Source: Bradyrhizobium sp. JYMT SZCCT0428 (GTDB lineage Bacteria; Pseudomonadota; Alphaproteobacteria; Rhizobiales; Xanthobacteraceae). From it: a stretch of 64,000 bases of DNA. The notes below the pieces were generated by a model. That model made no database searches, was not told where the DNA came from, and saw only the letters and a list, made by a program, of their open reading frames with translations. Shown one piece after another: positions 28,981 to 39,671 of this stretch. Where the stretch lies: contig NZ_JAFCLS010000003.1 of NCBI RefSeq assembly GCF_018131075.1, forward strand, positions 186,001-250,000. The letters are read 5' to 3'. A program made the position numbers and the translations under genes. Within the stretch, counting starts at the first letter, position 1. The number at the start of each line of letters is the position of its first letter.

Positions 28981-29652
28981 CTATGCCCGTGGCCACTTCA
29001 ATATCTGCGGCTCGCGCAGGTCGTTGTAGCCGATCACGATAGCCGCGCGTTGTTCCGGGTTGCACTCGCTCAGATACCGTTGCTGGCCGCCGACATAGCG
29101 CTGGTTGGACGGCGAAGCCGGATCGGACGCGCCAAAATCCGCACCTCGCTGCGCGCCGCGCGGCACGGAGACATCGAAGTCGACCTTCAGAAATATCGAG
29201 AGATCCCAATAGGCTCGAAGCTCGGGGCGGTGCAGGAAGATGCCGTCAACGATCAGCGCGGCGGTTGGCGGCGCCTGCTGCGTGAGCGGTTCGAACGGCC
29301 GGTCGTTGTCGAGATCAAAACGCCTTGCGACGTATCGAGCGGAGCCACCGGGACTCAAGGGATCGAGCAACAGCGTCCGAAATGAATCGTAGTCGTACGA
29401 GTCGAGAAAAAAGCCATCAGGTGAATACCGGCCGCGCGCGTATCGTACCGAGCGTGGATGATGGAAATCATCGACCGAGGCGCGGATCGTCGGGCGGCCT
29501 TGTGCTGCCACGAGCGGCGCCAGCGCATCCGCCAGCGTGGTCTTGCCCGCGCCATCGACACCGTCGATCGCGACGCGAATGATCCGCGTGGGATGCAGTG
29601 CGACGATGGTGGCGGCGAGACGGTTCAGCAGCGATGCGTGGGCTTCGCTCAC
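28981..29652 (-). CDS. Uridine-kinase-like P-loop protein
   Basis: The product is 223 aa. Walker A GVDGAGKTTLADAL is near residue 31, followed by ASVDDFHHPR (substrate Asp) and a later IVDGIFLHRPEL strand. This is the phosphoribulokinase/uridine kinase fold. The substrate is unknown; nucleoside and panthothenate-like kinases share the fold. The start codon is GTG at 29652, with GAGGA about 5 nt upstream. It follows the 2-hydroxyacid dehydrogenase by only 19 bp, suggesting one operon. Confidence 0.8.
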   Translation of the reverse strand: MSEAHASLLNRLAATIVALHPTRIIRVAIDGVDGAGKTTLADALAPLVAAQGRPTIRASVDDFHHPRSVRYARGRYSPDGFFLDSYDYDSFRTLLLDPLSPGGSARYVARRFDLDNDRPFEPLTQQAPPTAALIVDGIFLHRPELRAYWDLSIFLKVDFDVSVPRGAQRGADFGASDPASPSNQRYVGGQQRYLSECNPEQRAAIVIGYNDLREPQILKWPRA

Positions 29653-29671
29653 ATCATCCTCGGTGGACGCC

Positions 29672-30673
29672 TCACAGCATGCTGGGCAGCACGCGGTCCG
29701 GCGGCTTGTGGTTGTCGAGGAAGGTCCGGATATTGATGATCACCTTCTCGCCCATCTCGACGCGGCCTTCGATCGTGGCCGAGCCCATATGCGGCAGCAG
29801 CGTGACCTTGCCGGCCTTGGCCAGCCGAACCAGTTTTGGATTGACGGCGGGCTCATGCTCGTAGACGTCGAGCCCGGCGCCGCCGATCTCGCCACCTTCG
29901 ATCAGCTTGATCAGCGTGTCCTCGTCGATCACCTCGCCGCGCGCGGTGTTGACGATATAGGCCTCTTTCCGGATCAGCTTTAAGCGCCGTGCCGACAGCA
30001 GATGGAACGTCGCGGGGGTGTGCGGACAGTTCACCGAGATGATGTCCATCCGCGCCAGCATCTGGTCGAGGCTTTCCCAATAGGTCGCGCCCAATTCGTC
30101 GGCGATCACGGGCGCGACGGGACGGCGGTTGTGATAGTGGATCTGCAGGCCGAAGGCGCGCGCCCGGCGCGCCACCGCCTGGCCGATGCGGCCCATGCCG
30201 ATGATGCCGAGGCGTTTGCCGCCGATGCGATGACCGAGCATCCAGGTCGGCGACCAGCCCGGCCAGTTCTTGCCGTCGGTGAGAATCGAGGCGCCCTCGA
30301 TCAGTCGCCGCGGCACCGCGAGAATCAGCGCCATGGTCATGTCGGCGGTGTCTTCGGTCAAAACTTTCGGCGTGTTGGTCACGGTGATGCCGCGCGCCTG
30401 TGCCGCCGTGACGTCGATATTGTCGACGCCATTGCCGAAATTGGCGATCATCCGCAGCTTGCAGTCGGGCTGCTTGAGGATTTCCTCGTTGACCAGGTCG
30501 GTCACGGTCGGCACCAGCACGTCGGCGGTACGGACCGCCTCGGCGATCTGTTCCGGCGTCATCGGCGTGTCGTCGAGATTTAACCGCGCATCGAACAGTT
30601 CGCGCATCCGGGTCTCGATCGAGTCCGGGAGCTTGCGGGTGACGACGACGAGAGGTTTTTTCTTAACCGACAT
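29672..30673 (-). CDS. D-2-hydroxyacid dehydrogenase (glyoxylate/hydroxypyruvate reductase type)
   Basis: The product is 333 aa. NAD(P)-binding GIIGMGRIGQAVARRARAFG is near residue 157. The substrate/catalytic Arg is in NTARGEVIDE, Glu in LDVYEHEP and His in LLPHMGSATIEGR. ANFGNGVDNIDV is the usual interdomain segment. By similarity it reduces glyoxylate or hydroxypyruvate, or oxidises D-glycerate (GyaR-like). The first gene of a probable operon with the downstream P-loop kinase. Confidence 0.9.
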   Translation of the reverse strand: MSVKKKPLVVVTRKLPDSIETRMRELFDARLNLDDTPMTPEQIAEAVRTADVLVPTVTDLVNEEILKQPDCKLRMIANFGNGVDNIDVTAAQARGITVTNTPKVLTEDTADMTMALILAVPRRLIEGASILTDGKNWPGWSPTWMLGHRIGGKRLGIIGMGRIGQAVARRARAFGLQIHYHNRRPVAPVIADELGATYWESLDQMLARMDIISVNCPHTPATFHLLSARRLKLIRKEAYIVNTARGEVIDEDTLIKLIEGGEIGGAGLDVYEHEPAVNPKLVRLAKAGKVTLLPHMGSATIEGRVEMGEKVIINIRTFLDNHKPPDRVLPSML

Positions 30674-31002
30674 GTCCTGCTCTCATGAGGCAATGACTTG
30701 CCCAACCTTTGGCGAGTCAGAAGCTTCGCCGTTGAGGCCTCATTAACCTGGTTGTTCGACACTGCATTCGCTGCGCGGTTCGAACGGCTACCTGGTCGTT
30801 TCCTTGGGTTTCCTTAGCGGTTCCTCGGGTTCCTCGATCCTTACCTCGGGGCTGCCAAAGGAAGGGTCAAGGTAATCAGGGAAATTCGGGCGTTCTGGTT
30901 CTCAAGCGTTCCGTCCTCTCTAGCAGAAGGCCGGGCCAAGACAAGAACCCCTCGGGAACGACAATCCGAGTTGCGACCAGGGCGGGCACAGGGGGACCTG
31001 AG

Positions 31003-31047
31003 TTTAAGGGTCTTGGGTTTAGGGGTCTTAGGTTTAAGGGTCCTGGG
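31003..31047. repeat. 15-bp tandem repeat, three copies
   Basis: Three adjacent units, TTTAAGGGTCTTGGG, TTTAGGGGTCTTAGG and TTTAAGGGTCCTGGG, are followed by a fading fourth (TTTCAGGCG). On the minus strand they would translate to a Lys/Pro pentapeptide repeat, but no gene is supported there. Confidence 0.85.
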
Positions 31048-31068
31048 TTTCAGGCGTTGAGTGGATTG

Positions 31069-31095
31069 TTTCAACTCGAAGAATTCGAGTTGAAA
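31069..31095. promoter_or_regulatory. Perfect inverted repeat in the SH3 gene leader
   Basis: TTTCAACTCGAA and TTCGAGTTGAAA form perfect 12-bp arms around GAA. It ends 23 bp before the ATG and just before the AGGAG ribosome site. It could be an operator or an RNA hairpin that affects translation. Confidence 0.55.
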
Positions 31096-31118
31096 GGTTT
31101 TCGGCAGGAGACGAGTTG

Positions 31119-31646
31119 ATGGCGTTGGGGCGTTTCTGTTCGATGGCGGTGTTGGCAGGGTGCATGCTGGGTGCGTCGGTCAGCACAGGTTTTTCAGCCA
31201 AGGAAGCAGGCTCCACCACCAGCGGCCTCCCGGTGCCGCGTTATGTCAGCCTCAAATCCGATCATGTGAACGTCAGGGCCGGTCCGACCAAGGACAATGA
31301 CGTCGCCTGGGTCTACACCCGCTCCGGCCTGCCGGTCGAAATAACAGCTGAATTCGAGAACTGGCGCCGGGTGCGCGATTCCGAAGGCGCCGAAGGCTGG
31401 GTCTATCACTCCCTGTTGTCGGGCCGCCGCACCGCCGTCGTCACCATGAAGACCAAGGACGAACTCGCGCCGCTCTACGATCGCGCCGATCCGTCCAGCG
31501 CGGTGGCCGCGCGCCTGCAGGCCGGCGTCGTCGCCCAGGTCAAGAAATGCGCCGCCGGCTGGTGCCGCGTCATCGGCAACGGGTTTGACGGCTGGATCGA
31601 ACAGCAGCGGCTGTGGGGCGTCTACGCCGACGAGAAGGTGGATTGA
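31119..31646 (+). CDS. Exported bacterial SH3-domain protein
   Basis: The product is 175 aa. A signal peptide (SMAVLAGCMLGASVSTGFSA) is followed by two SH3-like modules. The first is LKSDHVNVRAGPTKDNDVAWVYTR to the EGWVYHSLL strand. The second is AGVVAQVKKCAAGWCRVI to FDGWIEQQRLWGVY. Such proteins bind cell-wall or other envelope ligands in the periplasm. The Cys pair in KKCAAGWC may form a disulfide. AGGAG lies 8 nt before the ATG. It is convergent with irr across a repeat doublet. Confidence 0.85.
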   Translation: MALGRFCSMAVLAGCMLGASVSTGFSAKEAGSTTSGLPVPRYVSLKSDHVNVRAGPTKDNDVAWVYTRSGLPVEITAEFENWRRVRDSEGAEGWVYHSLLSGRRTAVVTMKTKDELAPLYDRADPSSAVAARLQAGVVAQVKKCAAGWCRVIGNGFDGWIEQQRLWGVYADEKVD

Positions 31647-31673
31647 GTTAGGCGCGACAAGCATCAACTCTTG

Positions 31674-31793
31674 CGTCGTCCCGGCGAACGCCGGGACCCA
31701 TACGCCGCAGCCGATCGGTAAGGCAGGCAGCTAGACGCCTTCCCTCAACAATAAATATTTGTGGTTATGGGTCCCGGCCTTCGCCGGGACGAC
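31674..31793. repeat. REP-like inverted doublet, second copy
   Basis: Unit 31674-31702 (CGTCGTCCCGGCG to ACCCATA) and inverse unit 31766-31793 (TATGGGTCCCGG to GACGAC) bracket about 63 bp. It matches the doublet at 6133-6261. It separates the convergent SH3 and irr genes, where hairpins on either strand could end transcription. Confidence 0.85.
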
Positions 31794-31806
31794 GAGCTGA
31801 TAAAGC

Positions 31807-32313
31807 TCAGCGCTTCTTGCGCAGCCGCACGACCATGTCGACGCGGGCGATCTCGTAACCTTCGGGCACGTCGGGCATCCGCGACAGCACCAGATGCGGA
31901 TCGGGAATGTCGACCAGCTCGTGGTTGTTCTCGAGATAAAAGTGGTGATGCGCCGTCACGTTGGTGTCGAAATAGGTCTTCGTGCCGTCAACGCTGACCT
32001 GGCGCAGCAGGCCGGCATCGGTGAGCTGGTTGAGCGTGTTGTAGACGGTGGCGAGCGAGACAGGCACCTTGGCCAGGGTCGCTTCCTCGTACAGCATTTC
32101 AGCGGTCAGATGCCGCGCGCCCTTGCCGAACAGCAGCCAGCCGAGCGCCATGCGCTGGCGGGTCGGCCGCAGGCCGGCAGCTTGCAGCATTTCGTTGACG
32201 TCGTGCCAGGGACAGCCGGTCAACGCCGGTTGATGGCCGGCAGCGTGGGCGGCCGAATCCAGGGTGGCTGAGTCAGCGGCGTCGTCGTTCACAGTCGAGA
32301 CCTGGTCGTTCAT
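31807..32313 (-). CDS. irr: Irr, heme-responsive Fur-family iron regulator
   Basis: Irr controls heme synthesis and iron genes and is degraded when heme binds. The product is 168 aa. The heme regulatory motif GCPWHD has Cys34-Pro35, as in the Bradyrhizobium protein. The DNA-binding segment is LRPTRQRMALGWLLFGKG to SLATVYNTLNQL. The His cluster TAHHHFYLEN corresponds to the second heme site. I chose the ATG at 32313; a longer frame would start at TTG 32361 inside an upstream palindrome. It is divergent from fabA. Confidence 0.96.
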   Translation of the reverse strand: MNDQVSTVNDDAADSATLDSAAHAAGHQPALTGCPWHDVNEMLQAAGLRPTRQRMALGWLLFGKGARHLTAEMLYEEATLAKVPVSLATVYNTLNQLTDAGLLRQVSVDGTKTYFDTNVTAHHHFYLENNHELVDIPDPHLVLSRMPDVPEGYEIARVDMVVRLRKKR

Positions 32314-32340
32314 TTCCACTTCAGTACCACGCTGACAAAC

Positions 32341-32361
32341 TTGGGCAATATTCTTGCCCAA
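32341..32361. promoter_or_regulatory. Inverted repeat upstream of irr
   Basis: TTGGGCAA-TATTC-TTGCCCAA has perfect 8-bp arms and lies 28 bp upstream of the irr ATG. A second perfect palindrome, AAAGGA-AA-TCCTTT, follows at 32366-32379. Either could be an operator for irr control; which protein binds cannot be told. Confidence 0.5.
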
Positions 32362-32590
32362 TATAAAAGGAAATCCTTTAGATGCAAGTTTTTCGCAACT
32401 AGAACGATCCCAAGGTTAAGGCGGAACCCACGATGGGATATGGTGTTTTTAGCCCGTATCCAGTGCTTTGCCGCCCGCCAAGGCCTATGTTACAGAGCGC
32501 GCGGACCACATATGCATATTCGGCAGGGACATTTGCCGGTGGTACCGTAAGTAGCGCCAATTTGCGGGAAACAGACATTCTTCCGCGGGA

Positions 32591-32603
32591 AACCGGTCCG
32601 GTT
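32591..32603. promoter_or_regulatory. Short palindrome upstream of fabA
   Basis: AACCGG-T-CCGGTT is a perfect 6+1+6 palindrome 43 bp before the fabA ATG. It may be an operator in the fabA promoter or leader. The evidence is symmetry and position only. Confidence 0.35.
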
Positions 32604-32646
32604 CGCTCGAAAGCGCTCATCGGGACATCTTAGAGAGGCTGAAACG

Positions 32647-33174
32647 ATGCTGGATCGCCGCGGCGGTTACGAATACGAGGATTTGCTGGCGTGCGGCCGT
32701 GGCGAGCTATTCGGCCCGGGAAATGCGCAACTGCCGCTGCCGCCGATGCTGATGTTCGATCGCATCACCGAAATTTCGGAAACCGGCGGGGAATACGGCA
32801 AGGGCATCGTTCGCGCCGAACTCGACGTGAACCCGGATCTCTGGTTCTTCGGCTGCCATTTCAAAGGCGATCCGGTGATGCCGGGCTGTCTCGGCCTCGA
32901 CGCGCTGTGGCAGATGGTCGGCTTTTATCTCGGCTGGACCGGCGGCGAGGGCCGCGGCCGGGCGTTGGGCCTCGGCGAACTGAAGTTCTCCGGTCAGGTG
33001 ATGCCGAACGTCCGCAAGATTGTGTACAACGTCGATATCAAGCGCGTGATGCGTCTAAAGCTCTGGCTGGGTATCGCCGACGGCTGGCTTTCGGCCGACG
33101 GCGAGATTATCTATCGCGCGAAGGATCTGAGGGTGGGGCTGCTAAAGCAGGGTGCCGCATTGCCGGGAGCGTAA
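32647..33174 (+). CDS. fabA: FabA, 3-hydroxydecanoyl-ACP dehydratase/isomerase
   Basis: FabA dehydrates 3-hydroxydecanoyl-ACP and isomerises the trans-2 product to cis-3, the branch point to unsaturated fatty acids. It is 175 aa. Catalytic His71 ([14 protein letters not shown]) and Asp85 (LGLDALWQM) match E. coli H70 and D84. [10 protein letters not shown] is the usual N-terminal block. It leads a fabA-fabB operon with an 80-bp gap and is divergent from irr. Confidence 0.97.
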   Translation: MLDRRGGYEYEDLLACGRGELFGPGNAQLPLPPMLMFDRITEISETGGEYGKGIVRAELDVNPDLWFFGCHFKGDPVMPGCLGLDALWQMVGFYLGWTGGEGRGRALGLGELKFSGQVMPNVRKIVYNVDIKRVMRLKLWLGIADGWLSADGEIIYRAKDLRVGLLKQGAALPGA

Positions 33175-33253
33175 GTTACCGGATCTCCAATGAGGCGGCA
33201 TTCGGTTTGACGGCGGCCATCACACAAAACGCAAACGACAGGACGAGGCGATC

Positions 33254-34477
33254 ATGAGGCGGGTTGTCATCACGGGGATGGGCATCGTCTCATCCATCGG
33301 AAATAACACCCATGAAGTGCTTGCGAGCCTTCACGAGGCGAAATCCGGGATCACGCGCGCGGAAAAATACGCCGAGCTCGGCTTCCGCTCGCAGGTGCAG
33401 GGCGCGCCGACCATCAATCCCGCCGACGTCATCGACCGGCGCGCGATGCGCTTCCTCGGCGAGGGCGCGGCGTGGAATCACATCGCGATGGAGCAGGCGA
33501 TCCAGGATTCCGGTCTCAGCCCGACCGAAGTTTCCGACGTCCGCACCGGCATCATCATGGGCTCCGGCGGACCGTCCGCGCGCACCATCGTCGAAGCCGC
33601 CGATATCACCAGGACCAAGGGTCCCAAGCGCGTGGGGCCGTTCGCGGTGCCGAAGGCGATGTCGTCGACCGCCTCAGCCACGCTGGCGACCTGGTTCAAG
33701 ATCAAGGGCGTGAACTATTCGATCTCGTCGGCCTGCGCGACCTCCAACCATTGCATCGGCAATGCCTATGAGACGATCCAGATCGGCAAGCAGGATGTGA
33801 TCTTCGCGGGCGGCTGCGAGGAACTCGACTGGTCGCTGTCGGTGCTGTTCGACGCCATGGGCGCGATGTCCTCGAAATACAACGCCACGCCCGCCACCGC
33901 GTCGCGTCCCTATGACGTCAGCCGCGACGGCTTCGTCATTGCGGGCGGCGCCGGCGTGGTGGTGCTGGAAGAACTCGAACACGCCAAGGCGCGCGGCGCG
34001 CGCATCTATGCCGAAGTGGTCGGCTATGGCGCGACGTCTGATGGCTACGACATGGTGGCGCCGTCGGGCGAAGGCGCCGAGCGCTGCATGCGCATGGCGA
34101 TGGAGACCGTGAAGACGCCGATCGACTACATCAATCCGCACGCCACCTCGACGCCCGCCGGCGATCCGCCCGAGATCGAGGCGATCCGCAAGGTGTTCGG
34201 CACCGGCGAAAAATGCCCGCCGATCTCGGCGACCAAGGCGCTGACCGGCCATTCGCTCGGCGCCACCGGCGTCCAGGAAGCGATCTATTCGCTGCTGATG
34301 ATGAACAACGGTTTTGTCTGCGAGAGCGCCAACATCACCGAACTCGATCCGGTGTTCGCCGACATGCCGATCGTGCGCAAGCGCATCGACAACGCCAAGC
34401 TCGGCACCGTGCTGTCGAACTCGTTCGGTTTCGGCGGCACCAACGCCACGCTGGTGTTCAAGCGCATGGATGCGTGA
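33254..34477 (+). CDS. fabB: FabB, beta-ketoacyl-ACP synthase I
   Basis: FabB elongates the cis-3-decenoyl-ACP made by FabA, so the pair makes unsaturated fatty acids by the anaerobic route. It is 407 aa. The Cys-His-His triad is Cys161 ([10 protein letters not shown]), His296 ([11 protein letters not shown]) and His333 ([11 protein letters not shown]), with Lys328 in TKAL. The first His motif is NPHATST rather than the more common NAHGTST. A repeat doublet begins 3 bp after the stop. No enoyl reductase gene follows here. Confidence 0.96.
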   Translation: MRRVVITGMGIVSSIGNNTHEVLASLHEAKSGITRAEKYAELGFRSQVQGAPTINPADVIDRRAMRFLGEGAAWNHIAMEQAIQDSGLSPTEVSDVRTGIIMGSGGPSARTIVEAADITRTKGPKRVGPFAVPKAMSSTASATLATWFKIKGVNYSISSACATSNHCIGNAYETIQIGKQDVIFAGGCEELDWSLSVLFDAMGAMSSKYNATPATASRPYDVSRDGFVIAGGAGVVVLEELEHAKARGARIYAEVVGYGATSDGYDMVAPSGEGAERCMRMAMETVKTPIDYINPHATSTPAGDPPEIEAIRKVFGTGEKCPPISATKALTGHSLGATGVQEAIYSLLMMNNGFVCESANITELDPVFADMPIVRKRIDNAKLGTVLSNSFGFGGTNATLVFKRMDA

Positions 34478-34480
34478 TTT

Positions 34481-34581
34481 GTCGTGCCCCGCGAAAGCGG
34501 GGCATCCAGTACGCCGCGGCTTCTCGATTCAATTACTGATGTCTCTGGAATACTGGGTCACCCGCTTTCGCGGGTGACGAC
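34481..34581. repeat. REP-like inverted doublet, related subtype
   Basis: Unit GTCGTGCCCCGCGAAAGCGG (34481-34500, continuing GGCATCCAGTACG) faces unit TACTGGGTCACCCGC to GCGGGTGACGAC (34551-34581). It has the same outer GTCGT/ACGAC ends as the other doublets but different stems. It lies between convergent fabB and the GST gene and could terminate both. Confidence 0.8.
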
Positions 34582-34589
34582 AGTTCGGT

Positions 34590-35186
34590 CTATCCCGCCG
34601 CGATCTTTTCGGCACGCTGGAACGCCGGCCGTGCCGCGCATCGATCGATATAGGCGTCGAACGACGGCCGCGACGGCACCATCTTGAACAGCCGCACGGC
34701 GAAATTCAGCCCGGAGCCAATGATGATGTCGGCTGCGGAAAAATTGTCGCCGAGAATCCATGGGCCTTTCTCCAGCGCGTTGTCGAGCACGTCGATCACG
34801 CGTTGCGAATCGCCCCAGCCGGCCGCGACCGGATTCATTTCGATCTTGGTCGCGAGCTGCACGATCGCAGGCTCGATACAACCGGGGCTGAAGAACAGCC
34901 AGTAGAGATACTTTGCGCGCAGCGAATCTCCGAGCGGCGGCGCCAGCTTCGCTTCCGGATAGCGCTCGGCGACATAGGCCGCGATCGCGGCGGCCTCGGC
35001 AAGCGTCGCCTCGCCATCCCGGAGCGCCGGCACCTTGCCCATCGGATTGATCGCCAGATATTCGAGCTTGCGCTGTGCGCCGGTCGAGATGTCCGTCAGC
35101 ACGCGTTCATAGGGTTGCCCGGTCTCTTCGAACAGCCACAGCGAGGAAAACGAACGCGAGCGGGGCGACCAATAGAGCTGCATCAT
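34590..35186 (-). CDS. Glutathione S-transferase family protein
   Basis: The product is 198 aa. The N-terminal thioredoxin-like domain begins MMQLYWSPRSRSFSSLWLFEE with a catalytic Ser in the SPRSRS segment. The cis-Pro motif is NPMGKVPALRDGE, and EAAAIAAYVAERYP is the next block. The helical C-terminal domain includes LGDNFSAADIIIGSGL. The substrate is unknown. The ATG at 35186 has AAAGG 7 nt upstream, unlike the ATG at 35201. It is near the oxidative-stress genes but has no shared operon with them. Confidence 0.88.
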   Translation of the reverse strand: MMQLYWSPRSRSFSSLWLFEETGQPYERVLTDISTGAQRKLEYLAINPMGKVPALRDGEATLAEAAAIAAYVAERYPEAKLAPPLGDSLRAKYLYWLFFSPGCIEPAIVQLATKIEMNPVAAGWGDSQRVIDVLDNALEKGPWILGDNFSAADIIIGSGLNFAVRLFKMVPSRPSFDAYIDRCAARPAFQRAEKIAAG

Positions 35187-35423
35187 AGCGGAACCTTTCA
35201 TCGGCGGGGGCGGACAATGCCATCTTCATTGCGCGTCTGACGCGAATTGGCAACGCACTACGCCTAGGACGAACGGTTCAACGTCGAGCGATATGTTGGT
35301 CAACTTTATTTCGTGCGGTCGACTGGCCGGCGATTTCGGGCGAATCGCGGAGAGCCACTGCTCAATTGTCTTTGAGGTAGTTGGGCAGCAGGAGGCATGG
35401 CTAGCAAGATATATGGCCAACAA

Positions 35424-35450
35424 GAAAATAAAGCGCGGCCGGGAGGCCGC
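35424..35450 (-). terminator. Rho-independent terminator of oxyR
   Basis: On the minus strand GCGGCC-TCCC-GGCCGC is followed by GCTTTATTTTCTTG. It begins 4 bp after the oxyR stop. Confidence 0.75.
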
Positions 35451-35453
35451 CGC

Positions 35454-36392
35454 TTATCGCGCCCGCGATGTTCGCGGCGAGGGCCTCGCGTTGCGCTGTT
35501 CGCGCAGGGCGTCGGCGGCGAGGCAGACCACTTCCGAGATTTGCTGCAGCTGTGCGGCCAGCGGGCTGGTCTTGCGCCAGACCATGCCGATGGTCCGCGA
35601 CGGTTGCGGATTAGAGAACCGCGCCACCGAGACCTGCGCCGAGCGGGTTTCCACCGTGACCGCCATTTCCGGAATCAGGGTGACGCCGATGCCGGCGCCG
35701 ACCATCTGAACGAGCGTCGACAGCGAGCTTGCGTCCAGCACCTCGCGCGGCGGCGATTGCATGTTGCAGAACGACAGCGCCTGGTCGCGGAAACAATGTC
35801 CCTCTTCGAGCAGCAATAGCCGCATCTCGCGCAGCGTCTCGTGGCTCGGCACCGGCGTGCCCTCGTCCTCGCCCGGCCGCACCAGCAGGAAGTTCTCGGA
35901 AAAGCACGCGACCTCGGTCAGCGACGGCTCCGATACCGGCAATGCCACGATCGCCGTATCGAGCCGGCCTTCGGTCACTTCCTTGATAAGCTTCGGCGTC
36001 AGCGTCTCGCGCACATGGATGTCGAGTTCCGGATGCATGCGCGCGAGGTTCTCGATCACTTTCGGCAACAGATAGGGCGCGATCGTCGGGATCATGCCGA
36101 TGCGTAGCCGACCGGCAAGCCGGTCCTGCGCCGCGCGCGCGAAGTCGCCGAGTTCATCGACCGAGCGCAAGATGTCGCGGACACGCTGGACGATCTCTTC
36201 GCCGAACTTCGTCAGCGTGATCTGTCGCGCGCTTCGTTCCAGCAGCGCGCCACCGAGCGCTTGCTCCATTTCCTTGATTTGCATCGACAGGGCCGGCTGC
36301 GAGATCGAGCAGGCTTCCGCCGCGCGCCCGAAATGGCCGTGACGGCCCAGCGCATCAAAATAACGAAGCTGTCTCAGCGTCATCTGGATCAT
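35454..36392 (-). CDS. oxyR: OxyR hydrogen peroxide regulator
   Basis: This LysR-family activator is 312 aa. The helix-turn-helix is RQLRYFDALGRHGHFGRAAEACSISQP. The regulatory domain holds the redox Cys pair EEGHCFRDQALSFCNM, at Cys200 and Cys209, matching E. coli C199 and C208. It senses peroxide by forming a disulfide. It is divergent from katG across about 100 bp, the classic target arrangement. The ATG at 36392 is used; an in-frame ATG nine bases later is also possible. Confidence 0.95.
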   Translation of the reverse strand: MIQMTLRQLRYFDALGRHGHFGRAAEACSISQPALSMQIKEMEQALGGALLERSARQITLTKFGEEIVQRVRDILRSVDELGDFARAAQDRLAGRLRIGMIPTIAPYLLPKVIENLARMHPELDIHVRETLTPKLIKEVTEGRLDTAIVALPVSEPSLTEVACFSENFLLVRPGEDEGTPVPSHETLREMRLLLLEEGHCFRDQALSFCNMQSPPREVLDASSLSTLVQMVGAGIGVTLIPEMAVTVETRSAQVSVARFSNPQPSRTIGMVWRKTSPLAAQLQQISEVVCLAADALREQRNARPSPRTSRAR

Positions 36393-36403
36393 CAAAATAT
36401 CTT

Positions 36404-36414
36404 ATCGGTTCGAT
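36404..36414. promoter_or_regulatory. Candidate OxyR site between oxyR and katG
   Basis: ATCG-GTT-CGAT is a perfect short palindrome 12 bp upstream of the oxyR ATG. It sits in AT-rich sequence of the divergent promoter and is the best symmetric candidate for OxyR control of both genes. Confidence 0.4.
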
Positions 36415-36485
36415 CATTAAAATCAACTTCCCCTGATGGAAAGCGGCTCTTAGAGTGCTTCCAATCTTCAGGAAGCGGCCCTTAG

Positions 36486-38633
<2,148 letters not shown>

Positions 38634-38671
38634 TCACCTGAGCACTGGATGAACGCAACACTAACAAAAAA

Positions 38672-38696
38672 GGGCGGCTCACTGAGCCGCCCTTTT
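38672..38696. terminator. Bidirectional terminator between katG and superoxide dismutase
   Basis: GGGCGGCTC-ACT-GAGCCGCCC is flanked by A-rich sequence on the left and TTTT on the right. It serves katG (plus) and the SOD gene (minus), which converge here. Confidence 0.9.
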
Positions 38697-38718
38697 ACTT
38701 TTGGAATGAACAGCGCGA

Positions 38719-39471
38719 TCAAACGCCGAGCGTACCGGCCTTCGCTGCCGCATAGCGCTCGGCGATCTTGGCCCAGTTCACCGTATTCCACCACGCCTTG
38801 AGATAATCGGCGCGGCGGTTCTGGTAGTTGAGATAATAGGCGTGCTCCCAGACGTCGTTGCCGAGCAGCGCGCGCTTGCCGTCCATGATCGGACTGTCCT
38901 GGTTCGGGCGGGTTTCAATCGCAAGCTTGCCGTCCTTGGCAACGGTCACGAACACCCAGCCGGAGCCGAACTGGCGTCCGCCGGCGGCGTTAAAGTCGTT
39001 CTGGAATTTTTCCAGGCCGCCGAGATCCTTGTCGATCGCGGCCAGCACCTCGCCCTCCGGCTTGCCGCCACCCGGGGCCATGATTTCCCAGAACATGGTG
39101 TGGTTGGCATGGCCGCCGAGATTGTTACGCACGCCGAATTTGATGTCGTCGTTCAGGGCGTTCAGATTGCCGAGAATATCCGTCACCTTGCTGGTGCCGA
39201 GCTGCGCATTGGTCTTGGCGAGGGTGTTCAGATTGTTGACATAAGCGGCATGGTGCCGGCCATGGTGGATTTCCATGGTCTTGGCATCGATATGCGGCTC
39301 AAGCGCGTTGAAGGCGTAAGGGAGCGGCGGCAGCGTGAACGGACCGGCCGCGGCCGGGGCAGCCGCAGGTGCCGGTGCGGCGGCCTGGGCAAAGACGACA
39401 CGCGGTGCCGCCGCGACGGCAGCGAGGCCGGCGGCGGCGCTGAAAAAATGACGGCGCGAAAGTGCGGACAT
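38719..39471 (-). CDS. Tat-exported Fe/Mn superoxide dismutase, Mn-type signature
   Basis: The product is 250 aa. The N-terminus LSRRHFFSAAAGLAAVAAAP is a twin-arginine signal, and an Ala/Pro-rich linker follows. The dismutase domain starts near residue 44. Metal ligands are His in EIHHGRHHAAYV, His in GGHANHTMFWE, and Asp and His in DVWEHAYYL. The GGHANH block and NQDSP favour manganese over iron. Export through Tat implies folded, metal-loaded enzyme delivered to the periplasm. It is convergent with katG. Confidence 0.92.
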   Translation of the reverse strand: MSALSRRHFFSAAAGLAAVAAAPRVVFAQAAAPAPAAAPAAAGPFTLPPLPYAFNALEPHIDAKTMEIHHGRHHAAYVNNLNTLAKTNAQLGTSKVTDILGNLNALNDDIKFGVRNNLGGHANHTMFWEIMAPGGGKPEGEVLAAIDKDLGGLEKFQNDFNAAGGRQFGSGWVFVTVAKDGKLAIETRPNQDSPIMDGKRALLGNDVWEHAYYLNYQNRRADYLKAWWNTVNWAKIAERYAAAKAGTLGV

Positions 39472-39620
39472 AAGTCTCTCCCTGCGTGACGAGCCTGCGG
39501 CTCGATTCGGACGATCGTAACGGGTCCAGCTTCCAGCTGCGAAGTCAGCCCCATTCCGGTTTCATTTTAAATGGGTTAGGCGCTGCGGCGTAAGAGCGCA
39601 TGATCACATCTGCGGCAAAT

Positions 39621-39645
39621 AAAAAGGGCGGCTTTGCAGCCGCCC
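39621..39645 (-). terminator. Terminator downstream of pnp
   Basis: On the minus strand GGGCGGCT-GCAA-AGCCGCCC runs into TTTTTATTTG, 27 bp after the pnp stop. It ends the rpsO-pnp transcript. Confidence 0.9.
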
Positions 39646-39671
39646 CTTTCTGATTTTCGATGTCGAGGCGC

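Larger units (their letters stand above)
30674..31118. other. Non-coding gap with short repeats and SH3-gene leader
   Basis: I see no credible gene in these 445 bp. It holds a T/C-rich imperfect repeat near 30798-30840 (TTTCCTTGGG, TTTCCTTAGC, GTTCCTCGGG), the 15-bp tandem repeat at 31003-31047 and the palindrome at 31069-31095. The promoter of the 31119 gene must lie here. Confidence 0.6.

Noticed and set aside
30841..31074. Minus-strand frame with Lys/Pro pentapeptide repeats
   Set aside because: It arises from the 15-bp tandem repeat and has no ribosome site or homology.
32314..32361. N-terminal extension of Irr from TTG 32361
   Set aside because: The start would lie in a palindrome and would be TTG. 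The ATG at 32313 gives a length close to known Irr proteins.
35397..35819. Plus-strand ATG with a strong AGGAGG
   Set aside because: It reads through the oxyR terminator into the 3' half of oxyR, and the product is a shadow-type sequence. The ribosome-site match is probably chance.
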